Below, in pieces: positions 17,400-26,390 of a stretch of DNA of 64,000 bases (position 1 is its first letter; every line of letters begins with the position of its first letter). The translations under genes were made by a program, and so were the position numbers. Origin of the DNA: Flavobacterium turcicum (GTDB taxonomy: Bacteria; Bacteroidota; Bacteroidia; Flavobacteriales; Flavobacteriaceae). The notes under the pieces were generated by a model. The model did no database searches, was not told where the DNA came from, and was given only the letters and a program-made list of their open reading frames with translations. The DNA is taken from positions 620,001-684,000 of the forward strand of contig NZ_JAAOBY010000001.1 in the NCBI RefSeq assembly GCF_011365745.1, written 5' to 3'.

Positions 17400-18989
17400 T
17401 TACCAAATACTATTGATTTTTGAAATAGAGAAGTCCTTTAAGCATTGATCGTTCTTTGAGCTTATGCTCAGTTTTGTATACGGCTGATTCGGGAAAATTT
17501 GTGCGGTAAAACTGTAGGTTCCATCTCCTAGAAAAAGTTCAATTGATGACCAATCTAAAAAGATTTGATAGTGAATATTCTTTGATTGCAGTAATGGTGT
17601 TTTGGTATTTTGGCTTTGTGCTCCAAACGATTTTTCAAATTTTACTTGTCCGGAGTTTCGTCGATCTAGTGTAAAGTTTTTCAGTTGCGCATCGTAATAA
17701 ACCACCAGAGAATCCTTTAAATCATTAGAGAACACTAGTTTTAAATCCTCATTTTTTGCCTTAAAATCGATTTTAGATTGATTCAGCAAGGCGTATGTAA
17801 AAGTTTGTGGTTTATCATTTTCAATCGTCATTTTGTCTCTTTCAAATGCTACTTTTTCAGATGATTTTAACTGCGGAACAACTTGGCTTTGTAAATTGTA
17901 AATTCCATTAGTTTCTGTTAACGCGAGCGTTCTAGGCAAAGTCATAGCACTTCTCCAGTTTTTAGTAGGAGTATTGCGAGCATAGGACCAATTGCTCATC
18001 CATCCTATAAAAACACGTTCGCCATTTGGTGTATTGTTGAAGGTTACACCAGCATAATTATCAGTTCCGCAATCCACCCATTTTATATCTTTTTGATCGG
18101 TCGTAAAACGTTTTCCATCGTAATCACCTATAAAATACTGTGTTCCTGACCCACCATTTGGTGCTCCAGGATTGATACTAATTAATAAAACCCATTTTTC
18201 TTTATTTGTTCCATTGACCTTTAGTTTAAAAAGATCAGGGCATTCCCAAACTCCGCCATGCGCTCCCATATTTGAACCAAATTCACTTTCAAAATTCCAT
18301 TGAATTAAATTTTTAGAGGTATAAAATTGTGCTCTATCGCCAGCAACTAGTGCCATATTCCAAAGTTTCGTTTCAGCATTCCAAAACACTTTTGGATCTC
18401 TAAAATCTTTTAAACCTGGATTTTTAATAATTGGATTTTGACTGTATTTTTTCCATGATTTTCCTTCATCCAAGCTGTAGGCCAAGCCTTGTGTTTGATA
18501 GTCGGTTTTACCAGCTTTCTCTCCATCCATATCATGATAGGTAAAAATAGCTATCATAGGTGGGTTTTGAATACTGCCTAAGCCCGAGCTGTTTTGTGTG
18601 TCAATAACAGCACTGCCCGAAAATATAAGTCCGTTTTTGTCAGGATACAATGCTATTTTTTCGGGTTTCCAGTTTATTAAATCAGGACTTGTAGCATGTC
18701 CCCAGTGCATCGGTCCCCAAACGATATTCTCTGGATAATATTGATAAAACAAGTGGTAAACGCCTTTGTAATAGACTAAACCATTTGGATCGTTCATCCA
18801 TTTTTTTTCTGGTGAAAAATGAAATTGTGGACGATATGTTTCTTTATATTTTTTTGAATCGTCACTTTTTAACACCTCGGCCGAAGCGCTATTGATAGTT
18901 GTTTCCGAATTATTTTTGCTACAAGAAAAAGCAATAATTAACCAGCTTAAGATCAGTATTCGACTTGCTTTTTCTGTTATCGTATTCAT
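17400..18989 (-). CDS. GH32 glycoside hydrolase lipoprotein (levanase/inulinase/invertase type)
   Basis: The 529-residue protein has a lipoprotein signal with Cys23 (AFSC). A five-bladed GH32 domain follows, with the nucleophile motif WMNDPNGL, the transition-state motif FRDPK and the acid/base motif WECPDLF. A C-terminal beta-sandwich follows from about residue 370. GH32 enzymes split beta-fructosidic bonds of sucrose, levan or inulin. The lipid anchor places it in the periplasm or on the cell surface. It is the first gene of the minus-strand operon with the sugar porter and fructokinase, forming a short fructose route. Endo or exo action cannot be told from sequence by eye. Confidence 0.94.
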   Translation of the reverse strand: MNTITEKASRILILSWLIIAFSCSKNNSETTINSASAEVLKSDDSKKYKETYRPQFHFSPEKKWMNDPNGLVYYKGVYHLFYQYYPENIVWGPMHWGHATSPDLINWKPEKIALYPDKNGLIFSGSAVIDTQNSSGLGSIQNPPMIAIFTYHDMDGEKAGKTDYQTQGLAYSLDEGKSWKKYSQNPIIKNPGLKDFRDPKVFWNAETKLWNMALVAGDRAQFYTSKNLIQWNFESEFGSNMGAHGGVWECPDLFKLKVNGTNKEKWVLLISINPGAPNGGSGTQYFIGDYDGKRFTTDQKDIKWVDCGTDNYAGVTFNNTPNGERVFIGWMSNWSYARNTPTKNWRSAMTLPRTLALTETNGIYNLQSQVVPQLKSSEKVAFERDKMTIENDKPQTFTYALLNQSKIDFKAKNEDLKLVFSNDLKDSLVVYYDAQLKNFTLDRRNSGQVKFEKSFGAQSQNTKTPLLQSKNIHYQIFLDWSSIELFLGDGTYSFTAQIFPNQPYTKLSISSKNDQCLKDFSISKINSIW

Positions 18990-19021
18990 AATGAATTGGT
19001 TTTAAAATTAAAGTATTTGTA

Positions 19022-19029
19022 TAAAAATA
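19022..19029 (-). promoter_or_regulatory. Putative -7 box of the GH32 operon
   Basis: On the minus strand this reads TATTTTTA, one base off the TAnnTTTG consensus. It lies 33 bases upstream of the GH32 start, with its first base 62.5 bp from the centre of the palindrome at 19085-19098. That equals the spacing on the opposite, GH65, side. Confidence 0.4.
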
Positions 19030-19084
19030 GAATTCTATTTTGGAAATGTTAAAATATTCCTTTGCTAATTTTGATTTCAAATGC

Positions 19085-19098
19085 CGAAAACGTTTTCG
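19085..19098. promoter_or_regulatory. LacI-type operator palindrome between divergent GH32 and GH65 genes
   Basis: CGAAAACGTTTTCG is a perfect 14-bp palindrome with a central CG, as in LacI-family operators. It recurs exactly at 21612 and 35313. It lies midway (62.5 bp each side) between the two putative divergent -7 boxes, so one bound dimer could act on both promoters. Confidence 0.75.
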
Positions 19099-19153
19099 AT
19101 TCAATTATGAGCTACTTTCTGTTTTGTTTCATTTTAATGCAACCTATTTTCTT

Positions 19154-19161
19154 TAAATTTG
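19154..19161 (+). promoter_or_regulatory. Putative -7 box of the GH65 gene
   Basis: TAAATTTG matches TAnnTTTG exactly and lies 23 bases before the GH65 ATG. No TTG lies at the usual -33 distance, which would suit an activator-dependent promoter. Confidence 0.5.
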
Positions 19162-19184
19162 AGTGAAATAGCAAATAAAACCAT

Positions 19185-21191
19185 ATGATTTTAAGATGCC
19201 AGTTGGTACTTTACATTTTCTTTATAACCACTATTACTTTTGCGCAAACGCAAGGTGATGATTGGAATTTAGTAGCTACTTCGCGCTACAATTATTTTGG
19301 AGTTGCAATGGCAAATGGACAAATAGGAATTGTAACTGACGATACTCCTTTGCGAACCAAAGAGATTATCTTGAATGGAGTTTATGATGGCAGTCCTGAA
19401 AACGGGATTAGCAGAATTGTTCGCGGTACTGAATTTTTGAACCTCAGATTATTTTTAGATCAAAAAGAAGTGCAATCAAGCACAATCGATAATTGGAAGC
19501 AAGTAGTGTCAATGAAAAATGGGACATCCACAACTTCTTTCTCCTTTAATAATGTGGCTCAAATTACTTATACAATTCTAGCCAATAGAGCAGTTCCTTT
19601 TTCTGCAATGGCAATTGTAGAAATCATTCCTTCTAAAGATTTAGATCTAAAAGCAAGCAATTATATGATTGTTCCTGAAGAATTGAAAGAAGCAAAAAGT
19701 CAGTTCAGAATATTAAAAGATAATCAGTATCGAATGCCAATTTTTAGTACCGTTGCAAAAACGCGTACGGGGAAATATACTGTAGCGGCAGCTACAACTT
19801 TTTTGTTTGATCAAAAAGTTGAAGATTTGCAGCAAACTGGAAATGAAGTTGGTTTTACTACAAAATTACGTAAAGGTCAAAAATATCGTTTTGCCGTGGC
19901 GGGAGGAATTTGTACTTCTAAAGAGGTAACAGATCCTGTTAATGAATCTGAAAGACAGCCTATTTATGCATTACAAGAAGGAATTGATAAATTGGTCGCC
20001 AAGCATCAAAAAGCGTGGTCAGTACTTTGGGATTCTGGAGACATTCAAATTGAAGGAGATCTTGATGCGCAGCAAAGAGTTCGTTTTGCCTTGTTCAACT
20101 TGTATTCATTTATAAGGTCAGGTACAAGGCAAAGTATTGCGCCCATGGGCTTGTCATCACAAGGTTATAACGGACATATTTTTTGGGATACTGAGTTATG
20201 GATGTTTCCAACGCTTTTGGCATTGCAACCCGATTTGGCTAAATCATGCCTAGATTACCGTTCAGATCGATTAGAAAAAGCCAAGCAAAAAGCTTTCATT
20301 TATGGGTACAAAGGCGCAATGTACCCTTGGGAATCCGATGATACTGGCGAAGAAGTTACACCAACCTGGGCTTTAACAGGTATTTTTGAACAACATATTA
20401 CGGCTGACGTTACTATTGCATTTTGGAATTATTATGCTTTAACGCAGGATAAAATTTGGTTGAAAAAGGAGTGGGCAGTCTTAAAAGAAACTGCTGATTT
20501 TTGGGTGAGTCGCGTAAGTGAAAATGTAGATGGTAGTTTTTCTATTCTAAATGTAGTAGGAGCTGATGAATACGCACAGCATGTAGATGACAACGCTTTT
20601 ACAAATGCTGCAGCTATTGAAGCATTAAAAAACACTATTAAAGCAGCTACAATTTTGAATGAACTAATTGATCCAAAATGGGAAACAGTTGCCGAAAAAC
20701 TTAAAATTCATTCTAAAGATGGTATTACACAAAATTACAGCGGTTATGATGGACAAATGATAAAACAAGCCGATGTAAACTTGTTAGCCTATCCTTTACA
20801 TGTTATTACTGATAAAAAACAAGTAGAGCGTGATTTAGTGTATTATGCAGAAAAAATTGATAAAAAAGGTGGTCCTGCAATGGCATCAGGAGTCTTATCT
20901 GTTTTGTACGCACGCTTGGGTAACCGCGAAAAAGCCTATGATTATTTTGTAAAATCATATTTGCCTAATAGTCGCCCTCCTTTTGGAGTTTTCTCTGAAT
21001 CAGCAAATAGCAATAATCCTTACTTTGCAACTGGTGCTGGAGCTATGTTACAAGCGGTAATTTTTGGATTTGGAGGAGTTGAGCAAACGGATACAGGTTT
21101 TAAATACAATAAAGGTTTGTTGCCCAAGCAATGGAAGTCTTTAACAATTATAGGTTTGGGTACTGATAATAGAACGATTAAGATTAATTAA
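19185..21191 (+). CDS. Secreted GH65 family alpha-glucoside hydrolase (kojibiose/trehalose type)
   Basis: The 668-residue protein has a signal peptide (cleavage near FAQ, about residue 21) and then a GH65 layout: an N-terminal beta-sandwich and an (alpha/alpha)6 barrel with SSQGYNGHIFWDTELWMFPT and GADEYAQHVDDNAFTN. The Glu of DEY is E462, the family's general acid. A second Glu, E605 in GVFSES, is at the place of the catalytic base in GH65 hydrolases, about 143 residues on, whereas phosphorylases lack such a base and use phosphate. So I favour hydrolysis. A kojibiose hydrolase of this family is known in F. johnsoniae; trehalose or another alpha-glucoside is also possible. It is divergent from the GH32 operon with a shared operator and is followed by a strong terminator. 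Confidence 0.88.
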   Translation: MILRCQLVLYIFFITTITFAQTQGDDWNLVATSRYNYFGVAMANGQIGIVTDDTPLRTKEIILNGVYDGSPENGISRIVRGTEFLNLRLFLDQKEVQSSTIDNWKQVVSMKNGTSTTSFSFNNVAQITYTILANRAVPFSAMAIVEIIPSKDLDLKASNYMIVPEELKEAKSQFRILKDNQYRMPIFSTVAKTRTGKYTVAAATTFLFDQKVEDLQQTGNEVGFTTKLRKGQKYRFAVAGGICTSKEVTDPVNESERQPIYALQEGIDKLVAKHQKAWSVLWDSGDIQIEGDLDAQQRVRFALFNLYSFIRSGTRQSIAPMGLSSQGYNGHIFWDTELWMFPTLLALQPDLAKSCLDYRSDRLEKAKQKAFIYGYKGAMYPWESDDTGEEVTPTWALTGIFEQHITADVTIAFWNYYALTQDKIWLKKEWAVLKETADFWVSRVSENVDGSFSILNVVGADEYAQHVDDNAFTNAAAIEALKNTIKAATILNELIDPKWETVAEKLKIHSKDGITQNYSGYDGQMIKQADVNLLAYPLHVITDKKQVERDLVYYAEKIDKKGGPAMASGVLSVLYARLGNREKAYDYFVKSYLPNSRPPFGVFSESANSNNPYFATGAGAMLQAVIFGFGGVEQTDTGFKYNKGLLPKQWKSLTIIGLGTDNRTIKIN

Positions 21192-21210
21192 AATTGTTGT
21201 TTTTTGTTGT

Positions 21211-21259
21211 AAATACAATGTTTTCCGTTGTCCAAGCGGGAAATGTTGTATTTTTTTTT
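21211..21259 (+). terminator. Intrinsic terminator after the GH65 gene
   Basis: A 16-bp stem (21211-21226 with 21238-21253, including three G-U pairs) closes an 11-base loop, and T continues to 21259. It lies 20 bases after the GH65 stop. Confidence 0.82.
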
Positions 21260-21611
21260 GGCGATATTTTGCACCAACTAAGATTGTTGGCAGTACTTGA
21301 GGCTCATTTGAAATATTCGGTAATTGGTAAACGATAATCGGTGATTTTTAGTAGTTTTTTGATGGTTATTAAATTCTAACCATTTTATCGACTGATACTT
21401 ATAAAAGGTGGGGTTCTCTTTAGTAATTAATTGAGCTTCTTTTTTTTGAATAATTCGCAATGATTTTGCAAAACTGAAACCTTTTTTGAAGTTTGTGTAA
21501 CGTTTTTTGTTATTGAAAGAGAAAATATCAGTAATATTGATTTTTTTTACTGTTATTTTTTATATTTTATTCATTTTTAGTATTAAATTATTGCAGTATC
21601 TATTTTAAAAT
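21260..21611. other. Non-coding stretch between GH65 and the susC operators
   Basis: I see no convincing gene here. A 60-codon frame on the minus strand (21278-21460) is Lys/Asn-rich and lacks any recognisable feature. A small inverted repeat, ATGGTTA (21362-21368) with TAACCAT (21377-21383), is the only structure noted. The end of the stretch is very AT-rich. Confidence 0.5.
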
Positions 21612-21645
21612 CGAAAACGTTTTCGGCTTAACGAAAACGTTATAG
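21612..21645. promoter_or_regulatory. Tandem LacI-type operators upstream of susC
   Basis: A perfect CGAAAACGTTTTCG (21612-21625) is followed 20 bp on by a half-degenerate copy starting CGAAAACGTT (21632). The pair can also fold as AACGTTTTCG/CGAAAACGTT with a 6-base loop. The first site is 63.5 bp upstream of the putative susC -7 box. Confidence 0.72.
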
Positions 21646-21681
21646 TTTATGTAAATCCTAAATTTATCATAAAATTATAAT

Positions 21682-21689
21682 TATGTTTG
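21682..21689 (+). promoter_or_regulatory. Putative -7 box of the susCD operon
   Basis: TATGTTTG matches TAnnTTTG exactly. It leaves an AT-rich leader of roughly 50 bases before the susC ATG at 21747. There is no clear -33 TTG. Confidence 0.5.
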
Positions 21690-21746
21690 ATAACTAATAT
21701 TAAACAAACCATTTAAACAAATTATTAACCAACTTATTTATTACGT

Positions 21747-24716
21747 ATGAAAAATAGTCTAATTAAAGGCTTGATGTTGTTTCTGACGATACTTTGCACA
21801 AGCTTGACCTATGCTCAGGATGTGTCAGGTACAGTTTCTGACGCTAGTGGTCCTCTTCCAGGGGCTTCTGTGTTGGTAAAAGGAACAAAAAACGGAGCTC
21901 AAACTGATTTCGATGGAAAATTTACTATCAAAAATGTTGGGCCAAATGCAGTTTTGATTTTTAGTTACATTGGTCTTAAAACGCAAGAATTAAATGTAGC
22001 TGGTAAAAGTACAGTGAGTGTACTTTTAAAAGAAGATTCGGCAGAGTTGAAGGAAGTTGTTGTAATAGGATACGGATCTGTTAAAAAGAAAGATGCAACT
22101 GGTGCAGTAGATCAAATTAGTTCCAAGAGTTTTGATAACGTAGCCTCGCCATCTCCTGCACAATTATTACGTGGTAAAGTAGCTGGTGTACAAGTAACAC
22201 AGTCAAGTGGTGAGCCAGGTGCTGGCGTAGCCATTAGAGTTCGTGGTAATTCTTCTATTCGTTCTGGTAACGGACCACTTATTGTTGTTGATGGTGTTCC
22301 TTTGGATGGTGGAAATGTTTCAGCAGGTGGTGCTGATTTATTAGGATCTTCATCTGCGAGAAACCCATTAAACTTTATCAACCAAAATGATATTGAGAGT
22401 ATGTCTGTATTAAAGGATGCTTCTTCAACTGCTATTTACGGATCTCGTGGAGCGAATGGAGTTATCGTTATTACAACTAAAAAAGGAAAATCTAACGTTC
22501 CTTCATTAACATACAGTACTTCATTCCAATTCAGTAAAATGTCTGGAAAATTAGATGTAATGAGTGGGCAACAATTTGCTGATGCAGGTGGAGATGACAG
22601 AGGTTCTAGAACATATAACTGGAAAGATGCTGTGCTTAGAAATGGATTTTCGCAAAATCACGATTTGTCCTTTACAAAATCTACAGAGAACTCAAATACA
22701 AGAATCTCTTTTGGTGCATCAAACACTGATGGTATCGTAAAAAATACAGGTTTAGACAGATATACTGCCTCGTTTTACAATTCAAATGATTTGTTTAACG
22801 GTGCTGTAAAAGTTGAATCAAGAATTATCTATTCTTCATTAAGAGATCAAGCTACACTTTTGTCTAATAATGCAGGATTTATAGGTAACGTAATTGGTAC
22901 AGCTTTGTATTGGAATCCTACCTTGCCAATTAGAAATGCAGATGGTTCTTTTAATGTTGTTGGGGATGATTATTTGAATCCAGTTCAACTCTTAGATTCT
23001 TATACTGATTATACGAATACTAATAAGTTACTAGGAAGCATTAATACAACCTGGAAAATTAACAGTAAATTGAAGTATCAATTCTTATTTGGTATTGAGA
23101 CATCAAATTCAAGTAGAAAAAGCCAATTGTTGCCAACAATTGAAATCTCAGGTGCTCAATTTCAGGCAAATGTTCCAGGATCAAGTGAAGTTAAATTTGG
23201 AACAGCAAATATCAATAATCAAAACAAGTTCAACAAAACTTTCGAGCATACATTGAACTATAACAATGATTTCGGTGACAATTTTAACTTAGATGCATTG
23301 GTTGGTTACTCTTACTATGATTACCATGCAGATGGAAATTCAGCAAGCGGCAAAGGATATGATGTGAACCAAACAAACTTAATCGATAACATTGAAGGAG
23401 GTTTGCAAAATGAATTCAGAGTTTCATCTTTCAGAAATAGAGTAGAATTACAATCGTACTTCGCAAGGGTAAATGCTACATTGTACAAAAAATTAATTCT
23501 TACAGGTACTTTACGTTCTGACGGATCAACTAAGTTAGGAGTAAACAACAAGTATGATTATTTCCCATCTGTAGGTGTTGCTTACAAAGTTGTTGAAGAT
23601 AAAGAAGGTTTGTTAAACAGTTTCAAAATTAGAGGAAACTACGGTATTACTGGTAACCAAGAGTTTGCGCCAAACTCTGCAATTGCTAGAGCATCATATG
23701 GTAACAATGGTAACTTAAATATCGATACCAACTCAAATGCTGATTTGAAGTGGGAAACTACTAAATCATATGGTGTAGGAGCTGATTTTGAATTGTTGAA
23801 AAATAAATTAACAGGTTCTGTTGATTACTTTCAAAGAGATACCAAAGATTTGATTTTCCCTGTGCCAGCAGCAGCAACGCAACCAGGACCACCATCACCT
23901 CGTTTTAAAAACTTACCTGGTAACTTAATCAATAAAGGAGTTGAAGTATCATTGAATTACAAAGTAATCGATACTGAAGATTTAACTTGGGATGTTTCTG
24001 GAAATGCATCTTTCTTAACTAATAAAGTTGAAAACTTTGCAGGATTTATTCAAACAGGTGGATTAAACGGACAAGGTTTAACAGATGCATATGCTCAGGT
24101 AATTACAAACAACCAGCCTGCTTACACTTACTTTTTGTATGAGTGGAGAGGATATGATGCAGATGGAAATTCAATCTATGCAGATGCTGCAGGTAATGAT
24201 ACTGGTTTAGGTACAGCGGCTAAAAAATTATTAGACAAACAACCATTACCTAAAATCAACGTTGGTTTTACTACAAGTTTAGCATACAAAAATTTTGATA
24301 TGAGTGCTTCTTTTTACGGTGCATTTGGTCATTATATTTATAATAATACAACGAATGCTTACTTCTTTAAAGGTGCATTCTTGGGAGGAAGAAATACAAC
24401 TTTAGAGGCAGCTACTTCTCCTCAAGCTCAAGGAGATCCTAACTCTCCATCAACTAAGTACTTAGAAAGAGGTGATTTCTTAAGAATGGGTAATTTGACA
24501 TTTGGATATACTGTTAATTCTTTAGAAAGATTTAAAATCAAATCGGCTCGTTTCTTTGTAAATGCTTCTAACTTATTCATAATCACTAGCTACTCAGGTA
24601 CTGATCCAGAGGTAGATACTGATAAATCATTAAACGGAGTACCTTCTGCAGGTATGGAGTATTTATCATACCCAAGAGATAGAAGTGTATCACTTGGACT
24701 TAACGTAACATTTTAA
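21747..24716 (+). CDS. SusC/RagA-family TonB-linked outer membrane transporter
   Basis: The 989-residue protein has a signal peptide ending near TYAQ (residue 24), a carboxypeptidase-regulatory-like domain (about residues 26-105, VSGTVSDASGPLPGASVLVK), the TonB-box/plug region beginning around ELKEVVVIGYGSVKKKDATG, and a long beta-barrel. This is the standard SusC layout, which imports oligosaccharides with TonB energy. It ends in an aromatic residue (VTF), as outer membrane barrels do. susD follows after 11 bases. Operators of LacI type lie upstream, not the ECF sigma/anti-sigma or hybrid two-component genes that often control such pairs. The substrate is likely a fructosyl or alpha-glucosyl oligosaccharide, by context. 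Confidence 0.94.
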   Translation: MKNSLIKGLMLFLTILCTSLTYAQDVSGTVSDASGPLPGASVLVKGTKNGAQTDFDGKFTIKNVGPNAVLIFSYIGLKTQELNVAGKSTVSVLLKEDSAELKEVVVIGYGSVKKKDATGAVDQISSKSFDNVASPSPAQLLRGKVAGVQVTQSSGEPGAGVAIRVRGNSSIRSGNGPLIVVDGVPLDGGNVSAGGADLLGSSSARNPLNFINQNDIESMSVLKDASSTAIYGSRGANGVIVITTKKGKSNVPSLTYSTSFQFSKMSGKLDVMSGQQFADAGGDDRGSRTYNWKDAVLRNGFSQNHDLSFTKSTENSNTRISFGASNTDGIVKNTGLDRYTASFYNSNDLFNGAVKVESRIIYSSLRDQATLLSNNAGFIGNVIGTALYWNPTLPIRNADGSFNVVGDDYLNPVQLLDSYTDYTNTNKLLGSINTTWKINSKLKYQFLFGIETSNSSRKSQLLPTIEISGAQFQANVPGSSEVKFGTANINNQNKFNKTFEHTLNYNNDFGDNFNLDALVGYSYYDYHADGNSASGKGYDVNQTNLIDNIEGGLQNEFRVSSFRNRVELQSYFARVNATLYKKLILTGTLRSDGSTKLGVNNKYDYFPSVGVAYKVVEDKEGLLNSFKIRGNYGITGNQEFAPNSAIARASYGNNGNLNIDTNSNADLKWETTKSYGVGADFELLKNKLTGSVDYFQRDTKDLIFPVPAAATQPGPPSPRFKNLPGNLINKGVEVSLNYKVIDTEDLTWDVSGNASFLTNKVENFAGFIQTGGLNGQGLTDAYAQVITNNQPAYTYFLYEWRGYDADGNSIYADAAGNDTGLGTAAKKLLDKQPLPKINVGFTTSLAYKNFDMSASFYGAFGHYIYNNTTNAYFFKGAFLGGRNTTLEAATSPQAQGDPNSPSTKYLERGDFLRMGNLTFGYTVNSLERFKIKSARFFVNASNLFIITSYSGTDPEVDTDKSLNGVPSAGMEYLSYPRDRSVSLGLNVTF

Positions 24717-24727
24717 TTAACATAACA

Positions 24728-26248
24728 ATGAGAAGAATAAATATTATTAAAAGCATCTTGTTTACTAGTACTGTTATTCTAGGAGTAAGTTGTACTAATC
24801 TAGATGAGGAGGTATTGGATGGTGTTGTGCTGAATAACACTGGTAGCTCATCAGTGAATTCTGCAGCATTATTGGTAAGTGCCTATGAGGGATTGAGAGG
24901 GTTTCAGGATCAAGACAAAATGTTCGCATTAGGTGAAATGTCAACTGATGCTTTAGTGGGGCCAACAAGAGGTGGTGACTGGGATGATAATGCAAAATGG
25001 AGACAGCTGCATACACATACATGGGCTCCTGATAACATTGAAATCAGAAACGCTTGGAATTCTTTACTGTCGCAAGTATACAACTGTAATATTGTCGTTC
25101 AAAACGGAACCGCTGCTCAAATTACACAAGCACGTTTTTTAAGAGCTTTTTATTACTACCACGCGATTGATTTGTTTGGGCAAGTTCCTTACAGAGAGGC
25201 AGGAAGTTCACTTGAAGAAGATCCAAAAGTTTGGACTAGACAAGAAGCGACAGCTTTTGTAATCAGTGAAATGGAAGCAATTATCACTAATCTACCAGCA
25301 CGAGTAGCTGGTGATGCAAGTATAGCGAACGCAGATGCGGGTCATTTCCTTTTAGCTAAATTGTATTTAAATAAAGGTGTGTTCAATGCAGCAGACGCAG
25401 CAGGACCATACACTTTTGATCCAGCTGATATGACTAAAGTGGTAACGCATGTAAACGCGATTACTGGTAATCTTTCTGCAGATTATTGGGATAACTTTAA
25501 GCCTACGAACAACACCTCTCCTGAAATTTTGTTTTCGTCTAAAAATATAAGAGGAGGTCAAGGTGGAGGAATTCAGTCTCGTTGGAGAATGTCTATGCAC
25601 TATAACCAAACTCCAGACGGATGGAATGGTTTCTCTACAGTAGCTGAGTACTACAACAAATTTAATCCAAACGATAGACGTATTAAAAATGCTGACCCTG
25701 CAATCATTAGTGCATTTGGTAACAACGTAGGTTTCCAAGTAGGACAAATGTTTAAACCAGGTGGGACAGAAGCGTTGAAAGACAGAAAAGGTAATGCACT
25801 TGTTTTTACTCCTGCATTAACACTGATAACAGGCGGAAATACACTCGAAACAGCTGGTATTAGAAGCCAAAAATACATCCCAGATGCTGATAATTTAGGA
25901 ACACCGGAAAACGATTATGTTTTGATGCGTTATTCAGATGCGTTATTAATGAAAGCAGAGGCGATTTTGCGAGGAGGAACTGGTGTTAATGATGCTGCTA
26001 AATTTGCTCAGTTGGTTTCAAGAACTAATGTTGCAGGTACTGTACCAACAACTTTAGATGCCATTTACACAGAGAGAGGTAAAGAACTTTGGTACGAAGG
26101 GTGGAGAAGAAACGACATGATTCGTTTTGGGAAATTCTTAGAGGCTAGAGCTTTAAAACCTTATGTTTCTGATAAGAGATATGTTTTATTCCCTATCCCA
26201 GCGGATGCTTTGTTCAATGCTAATTTGAAACAAAACCCTGGATATTAA
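24728..26248 (+). CDS. SusD/RagB-family nutrient-binding outer membrane lipoprotein
   Basis: The 506-residue protein has a lipoprotein signal with Cys22 (GVSC), followed by the acidic stretch TNLDEE, which could serve as a surface-export signal in Bacteroidota. The rest has the helical SusD fold with family phrases such as RFLRAFYYYHAIDLFGQVPY, VLMRYSDALLMKAEAI and ERGKELWYEGWRRNDMIRFG. SusD caps the SusC barrel and binds the glycan at the cell surface. It is directly downstream of susC and is followed by a strong terminator, so the lipoprotein genes that follow probably have their own or only read-through transcription. Confidence 0.94.
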   Translation: MRRINIIKSILFTSTVILGVSCTNLDEEVLDGVVLNNTGSSSVNSAALLVSAYEGLRGFQDQDKMFALGEMSTDALVGPTRGGDWDDNAKWRQLHTHTWAPDNIEIRNAWNSLLSQVYNCNIVVQNGTAAQITQARFLRAFYYYHAIDLFGQVPYREAGSSLEEDPKVWTRQEATAFVISEMEAIITNLPARVAGDASIANADAGHFLLAKLYLNKGVFNAADAAGPYTFDPADMTKVVTHVNAITGNLSADYWDNFKPTNNTSPEILFSSKNIRGGQGGGIQSRWRMSMHYNQTPDGWNGFSTVAEYYNKFNPNDRRIKNADPAIISAFGNNVGFQVGQMFKPGGTEALKDRKGNALVFTPALTLITGGNTLETAGIRSQKYIPDADNLGTPENDYVLMRYSDALLMKAEAILRGGTGVNDAAKFAQLVSRTNVAGTVPTTLDAIYTERGKELWYEGWRRNDMIRFGKFLEARALKPYVSDKRYVLFPIPADALFNANLKQNPGY

Positions 26249-26286
26249 GAGTTGTTTATAATTAATTATTTTTTTGAGTTAGTCAT

Positions 26287-26319
26287 AAAGAGGGTATTTA
26301 TTACCCTCTTTATTTTTTT
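26287..26319 (+). terminator. Intrinsic terminator after susD
   Basis: AAAGAGGGTA (26287-26296) pairs perfectly with TACCCTCTTT (26302-26311) around a 5-base loop and is followed by a T-rich tract to 26319. Confidence 0.88.
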
Positions 26320-26390
26320 ATTATTTTATTCATTTTTATTCTAATAATATATAAATTAGGCAATTCTAATACTTACAATTTTCTAATTCA

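Noticed and set aside
21278..21460. A 60-residue minus-strand frame in the 555-base gap before susC
   Set aside because: The composition is Lys/Asn/Gln-rich without a motif, there is no promoter at the right place, and it lies just behind a terminator on the other strand.
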